42,669 nucleotides of DNA from Candidatus Moranbacteria bacterium UBA2282 (GTDB lineage: Bacteria; Patescibacteriota; Minisyncoccia; Moranbacterales; UBA2206): assembly GCA_002345745.1 (NCBI GenBank), contig DDWQ01000003.1:88928-131596 (forward strand), given 5' to 3'. The notes below the pieces were generated by a model, which was given only the letters and a program-made list of their open reading frames with translations, was not told where the DNA came from and did not search any database. Both the position numbers and the translations under genes were made by a program. Every line of letters begins with the position of its first letter. Positions within the stretch are counted from its first letter, which is position 1. Below, piece by piece: positions 30,797 through 39,934 of this stretch.

Positions 30797-32053
30797 ATGG
30801 CTAAGAAAAAAATAATTGAAGAAGAAGAATCTCAATCAGGTCGATTGGGTGATTTCGGCAGTGCTATTTCGGCATTGTGTGAAGAAAAAGGAATTTCTAA
30901 AGAAAAAGTAATTGAAACAATTGAAGCGGCACTGGCCGCAGCCTATAAAAAAGATTACGGCAAGAAAGGTCAGAACATCAGAGCCGTTTTTAATGAGAAA
31001 ACTGGGGACACCAATTTCTTTTTAGTAAAAGAAGTTGTAGATGAAACTACGCGAGAGTTTGTAGAAGAAAGTGAAGACGGAGTGGGTGAGGAGGTCAAGG
31101 GGATGAAGGAGAAAAAGGTAGTAATTGATGATGAGGAAAGATTACCGCGGTATAATCTAGAACGAGATCTAGTAATGGACGAAGCGAAAAAAATTAAAAA
31201 GGACGCAAAAATTGGTGATGTACTGGAAATTGTTTTGGAAAAACAACAAGACTATGGTCGTGTAGCAGCACAAACTGCGAAACAAGTTATCATCCAAAGA
31301 ATTAGAGAAGCTGAACGTGATTCAATGTTTGAAGAATATAAAAATAGAGAAGGAGAAATTATTGGTGGCATAGTTCAGAGAATTGAAGGACGGAATGTTT
31401 TTATTGATCTTGGAAAATCAGTTGGCGTGCTTTTTCCATCAGAGCAAGCACCGAATGAAAATTATCGTATCGGGCAACGGTTGAAAGTATATTTGGCAAA
31501 AGTTGAAGCTGGTGCAAAGGGTCCTGGTATCACATTGAGTCGCATTCACGGAGATATGGTGCGTCGATTATTTGAATTGGAAGTTCCAGAAATTTTTGCA
31601 GGCACTGTGGAAATCAAATCAATTGCTAGAGAAGCAGGAGAACGAACAAAGATGGCTGTATTCTCTAGTGAAGAAGGGATTGACCCGATTGGTTCATGCG
31701 TGGGACAAAAAGGTACTCGCGTACAGGCAGTGATTGATGAAATAGGTGGAGAAAAAATAGATATCATTTTATGGAATGAAGATATTGCTAAGTTTATTGC
31801 CGCATCACTTTCTCCAGCTAAGGTTTTGAAGGTGGAAATTAAAGAAGACTTGAAAGAGGCAAATGTTTCTGTGCCAGAAGATCAATTATCTTTGGCAATT
31901 GGCAAGAAAGGTCAGAACGTGCGTTTGGCTGCTAAACTAACTGGTTGGAAGATTGATATTATAGGAGTTAAATCCGCCACAGAAGTTGTTGCAGTTGAAG
32001 GTGTCGCAGAAGAAGTGATTGAAAAAGAGGTCAAGGATATTGAAAAGGAATAG
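30797..32053 (+). CDS. nusA: Transcription termination/antitermination factor NusA
   Basis: 418 aa. N-terminal polymerase-binding domain (1-150), S1 domain (about 185-255, EIIGGIVQRIEGRNVFIDLGKSVGVLFPSEQ) and two KH domains (IDPIGSCVGQKGTRVQAVIDEIGGEKIDI; LSLAIGKKGQNVRLAAKLTGW), ending in a short acidic tail. It lacks the C-terminal repeats of E. coli NusA, as in most bacteria. An acidic/lysine insert near residues 90-115 is unusual. Followed 21 nt later by ppaC; infB and rbfA, classic nusA partners, lie in a separate series. Confidence 0.96.
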   Translation: MAKKKIIEEEESQSGRLGDFGSAISALCEEKGISKEKVIETIEAALAAAYKKDYGKKGQNIRAVFNEKTGDTNFFLVKEVVDETTREFVEESEDGVGEEVKGMKEKKVVIDDEERLPRYNLERDLVMDEAKKIKKDAKIGDVLEIVLEKQQDYGRVAAQTAKQVIIQRIREAERDSMFEEYKNREGEIIGGIVQRIEGRNVFIDLGKSVGVLFPSEQAPNENYRIGQRLKVYLAKVEAGAKGPGITLSRIHGDMVRRLFELEVPEIFAGTVEIKSIAREAGERTKMAVFSSEEGIDPIGSCVGQKGTRVQAVIDEIGGEKIDIILWNEDIAKFIAASLSPAKVLKVEIKEDLKEANVSVPEDQLSLAIGKKGQNVRLAAKLTGWKIDIIGVKSATEVVAVEGVAEEVIEKEVKDIEKE

Positions 32054-32074
32054 GTTAATAATTATTATTAAAAA

Positions 32075-33001
32075 ATGAAAAAAGTAATTATTGTAGGACA
32101 TAAAAATCCAGATACAGACTCTATTATTTCCGCTATCGCAGCACAGGAATTATTTTCCAATCTTGGTTTTGAGGCACAGGCACGGCGAGCTGGCGAAGTA
32201 AATAATGAGACAAAATTTATTCTCAAAAAACTGGATATTGTAATGCCAGATTTAGTGACAGCACTTCAAGAAGATGAAACAGTTATGTTGGTGGATCATA
32301 ATGAAGAGTCACAAGTTTTTGATCAATTGGATTATAACAAAGTAAGTCATATAATTGATCATCACAAATTAGCTGTTAAAACGGAAGTACCAATTTTTTG
32401 TCGAGTGGAATCAATTGGCAGCACTTCTTCTTTGATTGCTAAAATGTTTTTCGAGCGGGGTATAGAGCTTTCACAAAAAACAGCCCAGCTACTGATGTCA
32501 GGCATATTATCTGATACGCTGAATTTGACTTCACCAACGACGACGGTTGAAGACAAGGAGTTGCTAGAAAAGCTCAATGAAATAGCTGAGTTGAATATAG
32601 ATGTTTTTGTCACAGAAATGTTTGAGGCAAAATCAAGTTTGGATGGAATTTCAGTAGAAGACATTATTCGTATTGATTATAAATCTTTTGAAATGGGAGA
32701 ATATAATGTGGGTGTTGGGACATGGGAGACGACTATGCCGGAAAGTGTTAGTACAAAGAAAGCTGAAATTATTCAAGCACTAATAAGAGAAAAAGAAGCA
32801 GTTAAGTTAGATTATGTTTTTTTTATGGTCGTGGATATTTTGAAACAGAATTGCCAATTATATTTAGTAGGAGAAAAAGAACAGGAATTGGCAGTGAAAG
32901 TTTTCGCTGGGAAAATAAATGATGATGAAATGTTTTTACCAGGTGTGGTTTCACGTAAAAAACAAATTGTACCGCAATTAACAGAAATGTTGAGTAAATA
33001 A
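32075..33001 (+). CDS. ppaC: Manganese-dependent inorganic pyrophosphatase
   Basis: 308 aa DHH-superfamily protein. GHKNPDTDS (8-16), LVDHNE (about 72-77), IDHHK (about 94-98), then the C-terminal DHHA2 domain ending PGVVSRKKQIVPQL with the conserved SRKKQ. It hydrolyses pyrophosphate made by tRNA charging and nucleic acid synthesis. Standard family II length and architecture. Confidence 0.96.
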   Translation: MKKVIIVGHKNPDTDSIISAIAAQELFSNLGFEAQARRAGEVNNETKFILKKLDIVMPDLVTALQEDETVMLVDHNEESQVFDQLDYNKVSHIIDHHKLAVKTEVPIFCRVESIGSTSSLIAKMFFERGIELSQKTAQLLMSGILSDTLNLTSPTTTVEDKELLEKLNEIAELNIDVFVTEMFEAKSSLDGISVEDIIRIDYKSFEMGEYNVGVGTWETTMPESVSTKKAEIIQALIREKEAVKLDYVFFMVVDILKQNCQLYLVGEKEQELAVKVFAGKINDDEMFLPGVVSRKKQIVPQLTEMLSK

Positions 33002-33066
33002 TTTAATTCTTTAATATCGGCAATTACCAATTTTTTCGGAATTTAACTCAAAATCTTATTTTATAG

Positions 33067-33109
33067 CTAAAATTTTACCTCACTCGACACGCCCATAGTA
33101 AAATTTTAG
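33067..33109. repeat. Perfect 12-bp inverted repeat upstream of tig
   Basis: CTAAAATTTTAC (33067-33078) and GTAAAATTTTAG (33098-33109) with a 19-nt GC-richer loop. It has no T run, so it is not a plain terminator; possibly an operator or message hairpin. Confidence 0.55.
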
Positions 33110-33173
33110 ATAAAATTAAATTTTTCAGACAGAAATTCCTCAAAAATTGATAAATGCCTCATATTTAATAACA

Positions 33174-34457
33174 ATGATAAAAAAATTACCAAAGTCCGTC
33201 GTTGAATTTGAAATAACTGTCGCTTGGGCAGATTGGGCAAAATATTTAGATCAAGCTGCCGCAGAGGTATCAGAGGAAATAAAAATTCCTGGTTTTCGTC
33301 CTGGAAAAGCACCGAGAAATTTAATTGAACAAAAAGTTGGTGCAGGTGTGTTGCTAAATAACGCAGCTGAAAAGGCAGTACAAAAAAGTTATATTGATTT
33401 TATTGTGAAAGAAAAATTGGATGTTATAGGCAATCCAGAAGTTGAAATTAAAGAAATTGAGGCAGATAAGGATTTGGTATATGTAGCAAGAGTTGCCGTA
33501 GTGCCGATTGCTAAGTTGGATGAAAGTTATAAAAAAGAAATTAAAAAAATCAATGCCGAATTTGCTGGCAAATCAACACAAGCTTCAGAAGAAGATGTCA
33601 CTAAAGAACTAGAGCATCTAGCTAATAGTCGGGTTAAATTAGTGACAGTTGCTCGAGCTATTGCTGACAATGATAGCGCAGAAATTGATTTTACGGTTTT
33701 GGTGGATGGCGTTCCAATTGAAGGTGGAACTAGCAAAAAGCATTCGCTAATCATTGGCAAAGGAGTCTTCATTCCTGGTTTTGAAGAAAATTTAATTGGT
33801 ATGAAAGAAGGAGAAGAGAAAGAATTTGAATTAAGTTTTCCAAAAGAATATCATAAAAAAGATTTAGCTGGAAAATTAGCAACCTTTAAAGTGAAAGTTA
33901 ATCTCGTACAAGAAAGGCAAACTCCAGAGCTTAACGATGATTTTGCGAAATCACTAGGTAACTTTGAAAAATTAGCCGATTTGAAAAAGAATTTGCAAGA
34001 TGGTATGGAGAAGGAAAATGCTGATAAACTTAAAGAGGAAAAAAGAACGCAGTATTTGGAAAAAATTGTAGAAAAATTGGAAGTTGAGTTGCCAGCGGTT
34101 ATGGTAAAAGAGGAAACCAAGAAAATGTTGCTTGAATTTGAACAACAAACTCAATCAATGGGTATGAATGTTGACCAATATCTAGCACATCTAAAAAAAG
34201 AAAAGAAAGATCTGGAAAAAGATTGGGAACCACAAGCGGAAAAAAGAGTTAAGTCATCTCTAGCTTTGAGTGAAATTGTAAAATTAGAAGAAATTAAAGT
34301 TGATGCTGCTGAAATTGAAACTGAAATGAACAAAACAGTTCAATATTATAAAAATGTAAAAGATTTCGACAAAAATATTGATATGGAAAGATTGTATTCA
34401 TATACCAAAGGTGTTTTGGAAAATGAAGAAGTTTTTAAGATGCTGGAAAAGATTTAA
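33174..34457 (+). CDS. tig: Trigger factor (ribosome-associated chaperone)
   Basis: 427 aa from the ATG at 33174. The ribosome-binding signature GFRPGKAP (about residues 41-48) is present, then a PPIase domain (about 150-240, IIGKGVFIPGFEENLIGMKEGEEKEF) and a helical C-terminal chaperone domain. It binds nascent chains at the ribosome exit. An upstream in-frame ATG (33147) adds nine residues that do not fit the family. The downstream neighbour is clpP, the usual order. Confidence 0.95.
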   Translation: MIKKLPKSVVEFEITVAWADWAKYLDQAAAEVSEEIKIPGFRPGKAPRNLIEQKVGAGVLLNNAAEKAVQKSYIDFIVKEKLDVIGNPEVEIKEIEADKDLVYVARVAVVPIAKLDESYKKEIKKINAEFAGKSTQASEEDVTKELEHLANSRVKLVTVARAIADNDSAEIDFTVLVDGVPIEGGTSKKHSLIIGKGVFIPGFEENLIGMKEGEEKEFELSFPKEYHKKDLAGKLATFKVKVNLVQERQTPELNDDFAKSLGNFEKLADLKKNLQDGMEKENADKLKEEKRTQYLEKIVEKLEVELPAVMVKEETKKMLLEFEQQTQSMGMNVDQYLAHLKKEKKDLEKDWEPQAEKRVKSSLALSEIVKLEEIKVDAAEIETEMNKTVQYYKNVKDFDKNIDMERLYSYTKGVLENEEVFKMLEKI

Positions 34458-34590
34458 AATAACCAAGATACAAGATACAATAATCAAATAATATACAATG
34501 ACCAAAATTCAAATTACAAACAATTGATTATTGATGATTGAATATTGAAATTTGTTTGATGTTTGTTTCTTGGTGATTGGTGATTAAATA
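34456..34590. repeat. Palindromic intergenic element, copy 2 (tig-clpP gap)
   Basis: Fills the tig-clpP gap. Words ACCAAGATACAAGATACAA and TTTGATGTTTGTTTCTTGG recur (reversed) at 20829-20944. The ends are complementary (AATAACCAAGA/TTCTTGGTGATT). Confidence 0.65.
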
Positions 34591-34592
34591 CT

Positions 34593-35186
34593 ATGAAAAA
34601 TATTAGCAATCAATATCTCATTCCCACCGTCATTGAAAAAACGTCCAATGGTGAGCGATCATATGATATCTATTCAAGATTACTTAAAGACAGAATTATA
34701 TTTTTAAGCGGACCAATTGATGATACAATCGCGAACATTGTGATTGCACAGCTTTTATTTTTGGATTCACAGTCAACCAAGGAAGATATCAAATTGTATA
34801 TCAATTCTCCTGGTGGAGAAGTGACAGCGGCTTTGGCGATTTATGATACGATGCAATATGTGAAGGCTGATGTCTCAACAATTTGCGTTGGAATGGCAGC
34901 TTCAGCAGCAGCGTTGCTTCTGACAGCAGGTGAGCGAGGTAAGCGCGTGATTTTACCTAACAGCGAAGTGCTGATTCATCAAGTGATGGGTGGAACACAA
35001 GGGCAAGCTACTGATATCGCTATTCACACTGATCACATTATTCGGATTAAAAAAAGACTGAATGATATTATGGCCAAACACACTAAGCAATCTATTGCTA
35101 GAATAGCCAAGGATGTTGAGCGTGACTATTTTATGACAGCACAAGAAGCTTTGAAATATGGAATAGTAGACAAAATTATAAAATAA
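34593..35186 (+). CDS. clpP: ATP-dependent Clp protease proteolytic subunit
   Basis: 197 aa serine peptidase. Catalytic Ser104 (VGMAASAAALL), His129 (LIHQ) and Asp178 (VERDYF) are all present, with YINSPGGEVTAALAIYD and GIVDKII in their usual places. It forms a tetradecameric chamber with ClpX-type unfoldases. A clpX gene does not follow in this window. Confidence 0.96.
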   Translation: MKNISNQYLIPTVIEKTSNGERSYDIYSRLLKDRIIFLSGPIDDTIANIVIAQLLFLDSQSTKEDIKLYINSPGGEVTAALAIYDTMQYVKADVSTICVGMAASAAALLLTAGERGKRVILPNSEVLIHQVMGGTQGQATDIAIHTDHIIRIKKRLNDIMAKHTKQSIARIAKDVERDYFMTAQEALKYGIVDKIIK

Positions 35187-35198
35187 GCTCGTATAGTT

Positions 35199-35229
35199 AA
35201 AAAACTCTCTGTGATTCAGAGAGTTTTTT
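35199..35229. terminator. Bidirectional terminator between clpP and gpmI
   Basis: AAAAAACTCTCT pairs with AGAGAGTTTTTT around GTGATTC. Confidence 0.9.
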
Positions 35230-35240
35230 GATTTGGTAGA

Positions 35241-36797
35241 TTATTTAAGTATTGACAGCAGGCTTTCTCCTGTCATTTCGTCTGGCTTTTCAATTTCCAT
35301 TAGCTCCAAAACTGTCGGTGCGATATCACTCAAGAGTCCTTGTGGATCGCTGGAAGCTTTATTGGCTTTTTCTGAATGATTGTCGTTGGTTATAAACCAA
35401 AAGGGAACTGGGTTAGTAGAATGTTCTGTGCTTATTTCACCAGTTAGATTACTTTTTATTTCCTCAGCATTGCCATGGTCAGCTGTAATTAGAAAACACC
35501 CATTTTTTAGGAGAACTACTGGGATTAATTTTGCTAGACATTTATCAATAGCTTCAACTGCCTTGATAGCAGCGGGCTCATTGCCAGTGTGCCCTACAAT
35601 ATCTGCGTTAGCATAGTTCATAAGAATAAAGTCATATTTTTCTTTGGAAACAGCATTAATAACGGTGTCAGTTATCTCCATAGCACTCATTTCTGGTGCT
35701 AGATCAAAACTTGCTACATTTTTGGAAGGTATAATTACACGGTCTTCTTTTGGAAAGGCATCTTCTTGTCCGCCATTAAAAAAATATGTTACATGTGCAA
35801 ATTTTTCTGTTTCTGAAATTCGAAGTTGAGTTTTATTTTCAAGACTAATTAATTTTCCAAGGCAAGTGTTGGTTTTTATAGGTTCAAAAGCGATGCTTAC
35901 AGGCAAACCTTCTTCATATTGAGTCATTGTTACAAAATCAATATTTTTTAAGGTTAATCTTTCAAATTTCATAAAACTAGGCAAAACAAATGCTTGGGTA
36001 AGTTGTCGGGCGCGATCTTCTCTGAAATTAAAAAATATTATGGAATCATTATCCTTTATATTGCCGACAGGAAGACCATTTTCAGTAACAACAGCTGGCT
36101 CGATATATTCGTCAAAAATATCTTTTGCATAAGATTCTTTTAGATATTTTAGAGGATTGATGATTTGTACACCTTTCCCCTCGGTCATTGTTTTGTATGA
36201 TTTTTCAATTCTATCCCAATTATTATTGCGATCCATGCCGAAATAGCGTCCGCCAATAGTAGCAATTTTTCCAATCCCATATTCATCTATTTTTTTCTGA
36301 AGTTCCCCGATAGATTTAGCAGCTGAATCAGGCGCACAGTCTCGTCCGTCAGTAAAAACATGGATAAAAACTTGTTCTACTTTTTGAGCACTGGCTAGTT
36401 CCAATAGAGCATAGAGGTGATCGGTGTGAGAATGAACTGCTCCCTTGCCGACAAGTCCGATGAGATGGAGAGCACTCTTGTTTTTGTGGGTATTTTCCAT
36501 TGCCTTCAAAAAACTTTTGTGTTTGAAAAAATCACCATTTTGAATTTCCATCGCAATTCTTGGTAAGCTTTGATAGATTATTTTACCTGTTCCAATTGTA
36601 GTGTGTCCGACTTCGGAATTTCCTGGTTCACCCCAAGGCAGTCCAACTGATATTCCAGATGCTTGAAGATTTGTGCGTGGATAAAAATCATCGAGTTTTG
36701 CAATAGTTGGTGCGTTGGCTGCAGCGATAGCATTTCCTTTGTCAGTTTTTCCCACACCCCAACCATCCAAAACAATTAATATAACTGGCTTATGCAT
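35241..36797 (-). CDS. gpmI: Cofactor-independent phosphoglycerate mutase
   Basis: 518 aa from the ATG at 36797 (MHKPVILIVLDGWGVG). Alkaline-phosphatase-fold signatures: LDGWG, PGNSEVGHTTIG with the phosphorylated serine, DGRDCAPDSA, the late ADHGNAEE and STEHSTNPVPF. It interconverts 3- and 2-phosphoglycerate in glycolysis. A longer frame starts at 36839, but its added residues (hydrophobic/asparagine-rich) do not match the family. It stands alone, convergent with clpP. Confidence 0.95.
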   Translation of the reverse strand: MHKPVILIVLDGWGVGKTDKGNAIAAANAPTIAKLDDFYPRTNLQASGISVGLPWGEPGNSEVGHTTIGTGKIIYQSLPRIAMEIQNGDFFKHKSFLKAMENTHKNKSALHLIGLVGKGAVHSHTDHLYALLELASAQKVEQVFIHVFTDGRDCAPDSAAKSIGELQKKIDEYGIGKIATIGGRYFGMDRNNNWDRIEKSYKTMTEGKGVQIINPLKYLKESYAKDIFDEYIEPAVVTENGLPVGNIKDNDSIIFFNFREDRARQLTQAFVLPSFMKFERLTLKNIDFVTMTQYEEGLPVSIAFEPIKTNTCLGKLISLENKTQLRISETEKFAHVTYFFNGGQEDAFPKEDRVIIPSKNVASFDLAPEMSAMEITDTVINAVSKEKYDFILMNYANADIVGHTGNEPAAIKAVEAIDKCLAKLIPVVLLKNGCFLITADHGNAEEIKSNLTGEISTEHSTNPVPFWFITNDNHSEKANKASSDPQGLLSDIAPTVLELMEIEKPDEMTGESLLSILK

Positions 36798-37088
36798 AAA
36801 TTTAATATTGATTTTGTAATTATATAATAATATTATCACTTTAACTCGTCTTTGACAAAAACTTATATTTGTAATAAGATATGATTTGTATCCTCATAAT
36901 ATTTATTCTGGTTATTTGAGTATAAATATCCATAGGAACAAAACATAATAAATTATTTTAAATTGATTTATTTATTTGATAAATTAAGTATAAACAGGAA
37001 TTATCCCTTTGATAATGCAATTTATACCAGTATATATAAAAAATGATTATTACTAGCCACATTTATCAACTGAATAGAGGAAAATACC
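36798..37088. other. AT-rich intergenic region between gpmI and rny
   Basis: Divergent gap of 291 bp, very AT-rich. A possible rny promoter TTGATA-16-TATATA (about 37009-37036) is weak. No gene or repeat recognised. A GAGGAAAATACC ribosome-binding site precedes rny. Confidence 0.4.
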
Positions 37089-38606
37089 ATGGAAATTGTA
37101 ATTGGGGTCTTAAGCCTGTTTGCAGGGGCGTCTGCTGGCTATTTTGTTAGGCAGGTTATTGCAAAAAATCAACTAAACACAGCAGAAGGCCGGGCGGCAA
37201 AAATTGTAGAGGAGGCCGAGAAGAAGTCACAAGAGCTTGTGATTGAAGCGAAGGGTAAGGCTGTTGATATCTTGGAGGAAGCTAAAAAGAAAGAAGCAGA
37301 AAAGGAAAGGCAAATAATTCGTACAGAAGAACGACTCGAGAAAAGAGAAATTGTCCTTGATAAAAAAATTGAGGATATTGATAATGGGCGGATTATATTA
37401 GATAAGAAAGTTGAGGAAGTTAAACAAATTAGGCAGGAAGTTGAAGAGACTCGGACACAGGAATTAAAGAGACTTGAGAAAATAGCCGGACTTTCTAAAG
37501 AGGAAGCTAAAAAGGTGCTTTTGCAATTAACTGAAGAGGAGAGTCGAGATATTATTGCTAAAAAAATTAAAGACCTAGAAGCTAATGGAATTGAAGAATT
37601 AAATAAAAAAGCCAAGGATATAATGACTTCAGCTATTCAAAAATATGCTGGATCGCATTCAGCTGATGTTACGACTAGCACAGTGAGCATTCCATCAGAT
37701 GAGGTAAAAGGAAGAATTATTGGTCGTGAAGGGCGAAATATTAAAGCACTGGAAAGACTGACTGGTATTGAAATCATTGTAGACGACACTCCAGAAGCGA
37801 TTGTAATTTCTGGGTTTGATCCGATCAGAAGAGAAATAGCTAGAATTGCTATTGAGAAATTAGTTGGTGATGGTCGAATCCATCCAACAAAAATTGAAGA
37901 GGCAGTTGAATTTGCTAAGCAGGAGATTAATAATAAAATTAAAGAAGCTGGTGAGGCAGCTGCGTATGATTGTGGGGTGGCTGGGCTTGATCCAAAATTA
38001 ATTCAAATTCTTGGAAGACTTCGTTATCGCACTAGCTATGGACAAAATGCACTTTTGCATTCTTTGGAAGTTGCACATTTGTCAGGTGCTCTAGCTTCAG
38101 AACTTGGAGCTGATGTGGCGATTGCTAAAAAGGCTGGACTCTTGCATGATATCGGAAAAGCGATTGACCATGAAGTTGAAGGTACTCATGTAGAGATTGG
38201 AATTAAAATTTTACAAAAATTTAATATTGGTAAAGAAATTATTGATGCAATGAAACCGCATCATGAAGATTATCCGTTTGAAACTCCTGAATCAATGATT
38301 ATCGCAGCTGCTGATGCAATTTCCGCAAGTCGTCCTGGAGCAAGAAAAGATACCTTGGAAAATTATTTAAAGAGACTAGGAGAACTTGAAGATTTGGTTA
38401 ATTCATTTGAAGAAGTTGAAAAAAGTTATGCTATTCAAGCAGGAAGAGAAATTAGAGTTTTTGTTCGACCGGATAAAATAGATGATTTAGGTGCTGTTAA
38501 ATTGGCTCGTTCTATCGCGGACAAAATTGAATCAGATTTGAAATATCCTGGTGAAGTTAAAGTTAATGTTATTCGTGAAACCAGAGCGACTGAAGTGGCG
38601 AGATAA
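37089..38606 (+). CDS. rny: Ribonuclease Y
   Basis: 505 aa. N-terminal membrane helix (about 1-22, IVIGVLSLFAGASAGYFV), a long charged coiled coil (about 30-195), a KH domain (VKGRIIGREGRNIKALERLTGIEIIVDDTPEA), an HD phosphohydrolase domain (LLHDIGKAIDHEVEGTHVEIG) and the C-terminal RNase Y tail (VRPDKIDDLGAVKLARSIADKIE). It starts mRNA decay at the inner membrane face. Length and order are standard. Confidence 0.97.
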   Translation: MEIVIGVLSLFAGASAGYFVRQVIAKNQLNTAEGRAAKIVEEAEKKSQELVIEAKGKAVDILEEAKKKEAEKERQIIRTEERLEKREIVLDKKIEDIDNGRIILDKKVEEVKQIRQEVEETRTQELKRLEKIAGLSKEEAKKVLLQLTEEESRDIIAKKIKDLEANGIEELNKKAKDIMTSAIQKYAGSHSADVTTSTVSIPSDEVKGRIIGREGRNIKALERLTGIEIIVDDTPEAIVISGFDPIRREIARIAIEKLVGDGRIHPTKIEEAVEFAKQEINNKIKEAGEAAAYDCGVAGLDPKLIQILGRLRYRTSYGQNALLHSLEVAHLSGALASELGADVAIAKKAGLLHDIGKAIDHEVEGTHVEIGIKILQKFNIGKEIIDAMKPHHEDYPFETPESMIIAAADAISASRPGARKDTLENYLKRLGELEDLVNSFEEVEKSYAIQAGREIRVFVRPDKIDDLGAVKLARSIADKIESDLKYPGEVKVNVIRETRATEVAR

Positions 38607-38618
38607 ATGTGGGGCTGT

Positions 38619-38722
38619 GCCTGCCAAACTTTCTGGCTGTATTATTTAGTTTCAACCATAAATAAAGATAATATTTACAAAAAGGTTGAGGCTAAATATT
38701 TAAGATGGAAAGTTAGGCAGGT
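38619..38722. repeat. 104-bp palindromic element A, copy 1
   Basis: Starts GCCTGCCAAACTTTCTGGC and ends in GGAAAGTTAGGCAGG; the two halves are imperfectly complementary. About 95% identical, with the same length, to 39935-40038. Confidence 0.85.
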
Positions 38723-38743
38723 GGGGGCTGTGGATAACTCGAT

Positions 38744-38773
38744 TTGCTTTATTTAAAACAAAAAGAGTACAAT
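38744..38773 (+). promoter_or_regulatory. Promoter of the HU gene
   Basis: TTGCTT (38744-38749), 18 nt and TACAAT (38768-38773), giving a leader of about 95 nt. Confidence 0.55.
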
Positions 38774-38826
38774 AGAGACAAGTCCGCTTAGATAAGCGAA
38801 AAATAAATAAATATAAACTCCGTAAA

Positions 38827-38868
38827 TCCCGAGTACTCGGGACATGGGGTAAACTAGAAAGGCAGGTG
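38827..38868 (+). promoter_or_regulatory. HU leader palindrome and ribosome-binding block
   Basis: The perfect palindrome TCCCGAGTACTCGGGA (38827-38842) is followed by TAAACTAGAAAGGCAGGTG (38850-38868), the block shared with the pilin 3 leader. A near-copy of the palindrome forms the terminator of this gene. Confidence 0.75.
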
Positions 38869-38874
38869 ACAATT

Positions 38875-39156
38875 ATGATAAATGTAAATAAAGATGCATT
38901 GGTAACTGCAATTGCAACAAAGACAGAGCAATCTAAGAAAGATGTTGAAATGGTTATTGAGACTATGGTTGAAGAAATCACTAAGTCTTTGCAAGCTGGC
39001 AACAAAGTCACTTTGACAGGATTCGGAACTTTCAAAACTTCAGCGCGAGCTGCGCGAGAAGGAATCAATCCTCAAACCAAAGCCAAGATCCAAATCCCTG
39101 CAATGACTGTACCAAAATTTACTGCTGGAAAAGCATTGAAAGAATCAGTTAGATAA
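38875..39156 (+). CDS. HU-family histone-like DNA-binding protein
   Basis: 93 aa from ATG 38875 (MINVNKDALVTAIATKT). HU/IHF signature near GNKVTLTGFGTFKTSARAARE, with the DNA-clamp arm (GINPQTKAKIQIPAMTVPKFTAGKALKESV). It bends and compacts DNA. The strong ribosome-binding block and a dedicated promoter and terminator suggest high expression. HU versus IHF cannot be separated from sequence alone. Confidence 0.95.
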   Translation: MINVNKDALVTAIATKTEQSKKDVEMVIETMVEEITKSLQAGNKVTLTGFGTFKTSARAAREGINPQTKAKIQIPAMTVPKFTAGKALKESVR

Positions 39157-39178
39157 TAGCAAAAAGAGATAGTAATAG

Positions 39179-39206
39179 AATCCCGAGTAATCGGGATTTT
39201 ATTTTT
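39179..39206 (+). terminator. Terminator of the HU gene
   Basis: AATCCCGA pairs with TCGGGATT around GTAA, followed by TTATTTTTG. Confidence 0.88.
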
Positions 39207-39267
39207 GGGGTTGTTGACTTATAATTGATTTAGCGATAATATTTATAAAGTAGTTATTAGTGGATTG

Positions 39268-39363
39268 GCCTGCTACATTTGCTAGTGTGGTTGGCAGGAA
39301 TAGTTTTAGCTTATAGCTTAATGAAAATAGGATAGTTGGTACTTTCCATTTCATTGGCAAATA
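39268..39363. repeat. Palindromic element B, copy 1 (right end eroded)
   Basis: GCCTGCTACATTTGCTAGTG at the left and GTACTTTCCATTTCATTGGC toward the right, as in copy 2. It lies in the gene-free stretch after HU. Confidence 0.75.
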
Positions 39364-39377
39364 AATAGGTTTGGCGT

Positions 39378-39481
39378 GCCTGCCACATTTGCTAGTGAAT
39401 TTAGCAATAATAAAAGTAGTTTATCATTTGGCGAAAATCGGAGAGTAAGTACTTTCCATTTCGTTGGCAAATGAGGCAGGC
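39378..39481. repeat. Palindromic element B, copy 2, abutting tRNA-Pro
   Basis: 104 bp, from GCCTGCCACATTTGC to GCAAATGAGGCAGGC: terminal inverted repeats with one mismatch. The last base is the first base of tRNA-Pro. Confidence 0.85.
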
Positions 39482-39551
39482 GGGGCGTTGTGTAATGGTA
39501 GCGCGCTTGGTTTGGGACCAAGTAGTCCGAGTTCGACTCTCGGCGCCCCGA
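39481..39551 (+). tRNA. tRNA-Pro (TGG)
   Basis: Acceptor CGGGGCG/CGCCCCG and anticodon TGG in loop TTTGGGA. CA, not CCA, follows discriminator A. Its 5' end is joined directly to a palindromic element, so its promoter must lie inside or beyond that element. Confidence 0.94.
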
Positions 39552-39575
39552 CAGAATATTAAAAATAAAAACAGA

Positions 39576-39833
39576 ATGTATTATGTTTATATTCTCGAGA
39601 GTTTAAAAAATGGTGATTTGTATAAAGGCTTTACTAGTGATATAAATAGAAGATTAGAAGAACACAATTCTGGAGTTACTGAGTCTACGAAAAACAAAGG
39701 ACCATGGAAATTAGTTTATTGTGAAATATTTTTAAATAAATATGATGCAATAAATAGAGAAAAATATCTGAAAGGTGGTTGGGGGAGAAAGTTTTTACAA
39801 GAAGTGTTAAAAAATTATTTAAAAGATAAATAG
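39576..39833 (+). CDS. GIY-YIG nuclease-domain protein
   Basis: 85 aa from ATG 39576 (MYYVYILESLKNG). The GIY-YIG core shows YVYIL and LYKGFTSDINRRLEEHNSG, then the conserved glutamate region INREKYLKGGWGRKF. It is the short, single-domain form (UPF0213-like) that is frequent in CPR genomes, with uncharacterised function. The longer frame from 39471 runs through tRNA-Pro and is rejected. Possible roles are DNA repair or mobile-element cleavage; the palindromes on both sides make the latter worth noting. Confidence 0.88.
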   Translation: MYYVYILESLKNGDLYKGFTSDINRRLEEHNSGVTESTKNKGPWKLVYCEIFLNKYDAINREKYLKGGWGRKFLQEVLKNYLKDK

Positions 39834-39863
39834 GTGGCGTGCCCACAATATTTAATAAGGTAA

Positions 39864-39933
39864 GCGTGCACGCATCATTTGCTAGTGTTATGTAAAGTAA
39901 GTACTTTTCATTTCGTTAAAAAATTGTTGAGCG
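39864..39933. repeat. Palindromic element B, degenerate copy 3
   Basis: CATTTGCTAGTG and AAGTACTTTTCATTTCGTT match element B, but the copy is shortened and its ends are eroded. It adjoins element A copy 2. Confidence 0.6.
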
Positions 39934-39934
39934 T

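Noticed and set aside
39471..39575. Longer start of the GIY-YIG gene
   Set aside because: The added residues translate tRNA-Pro.
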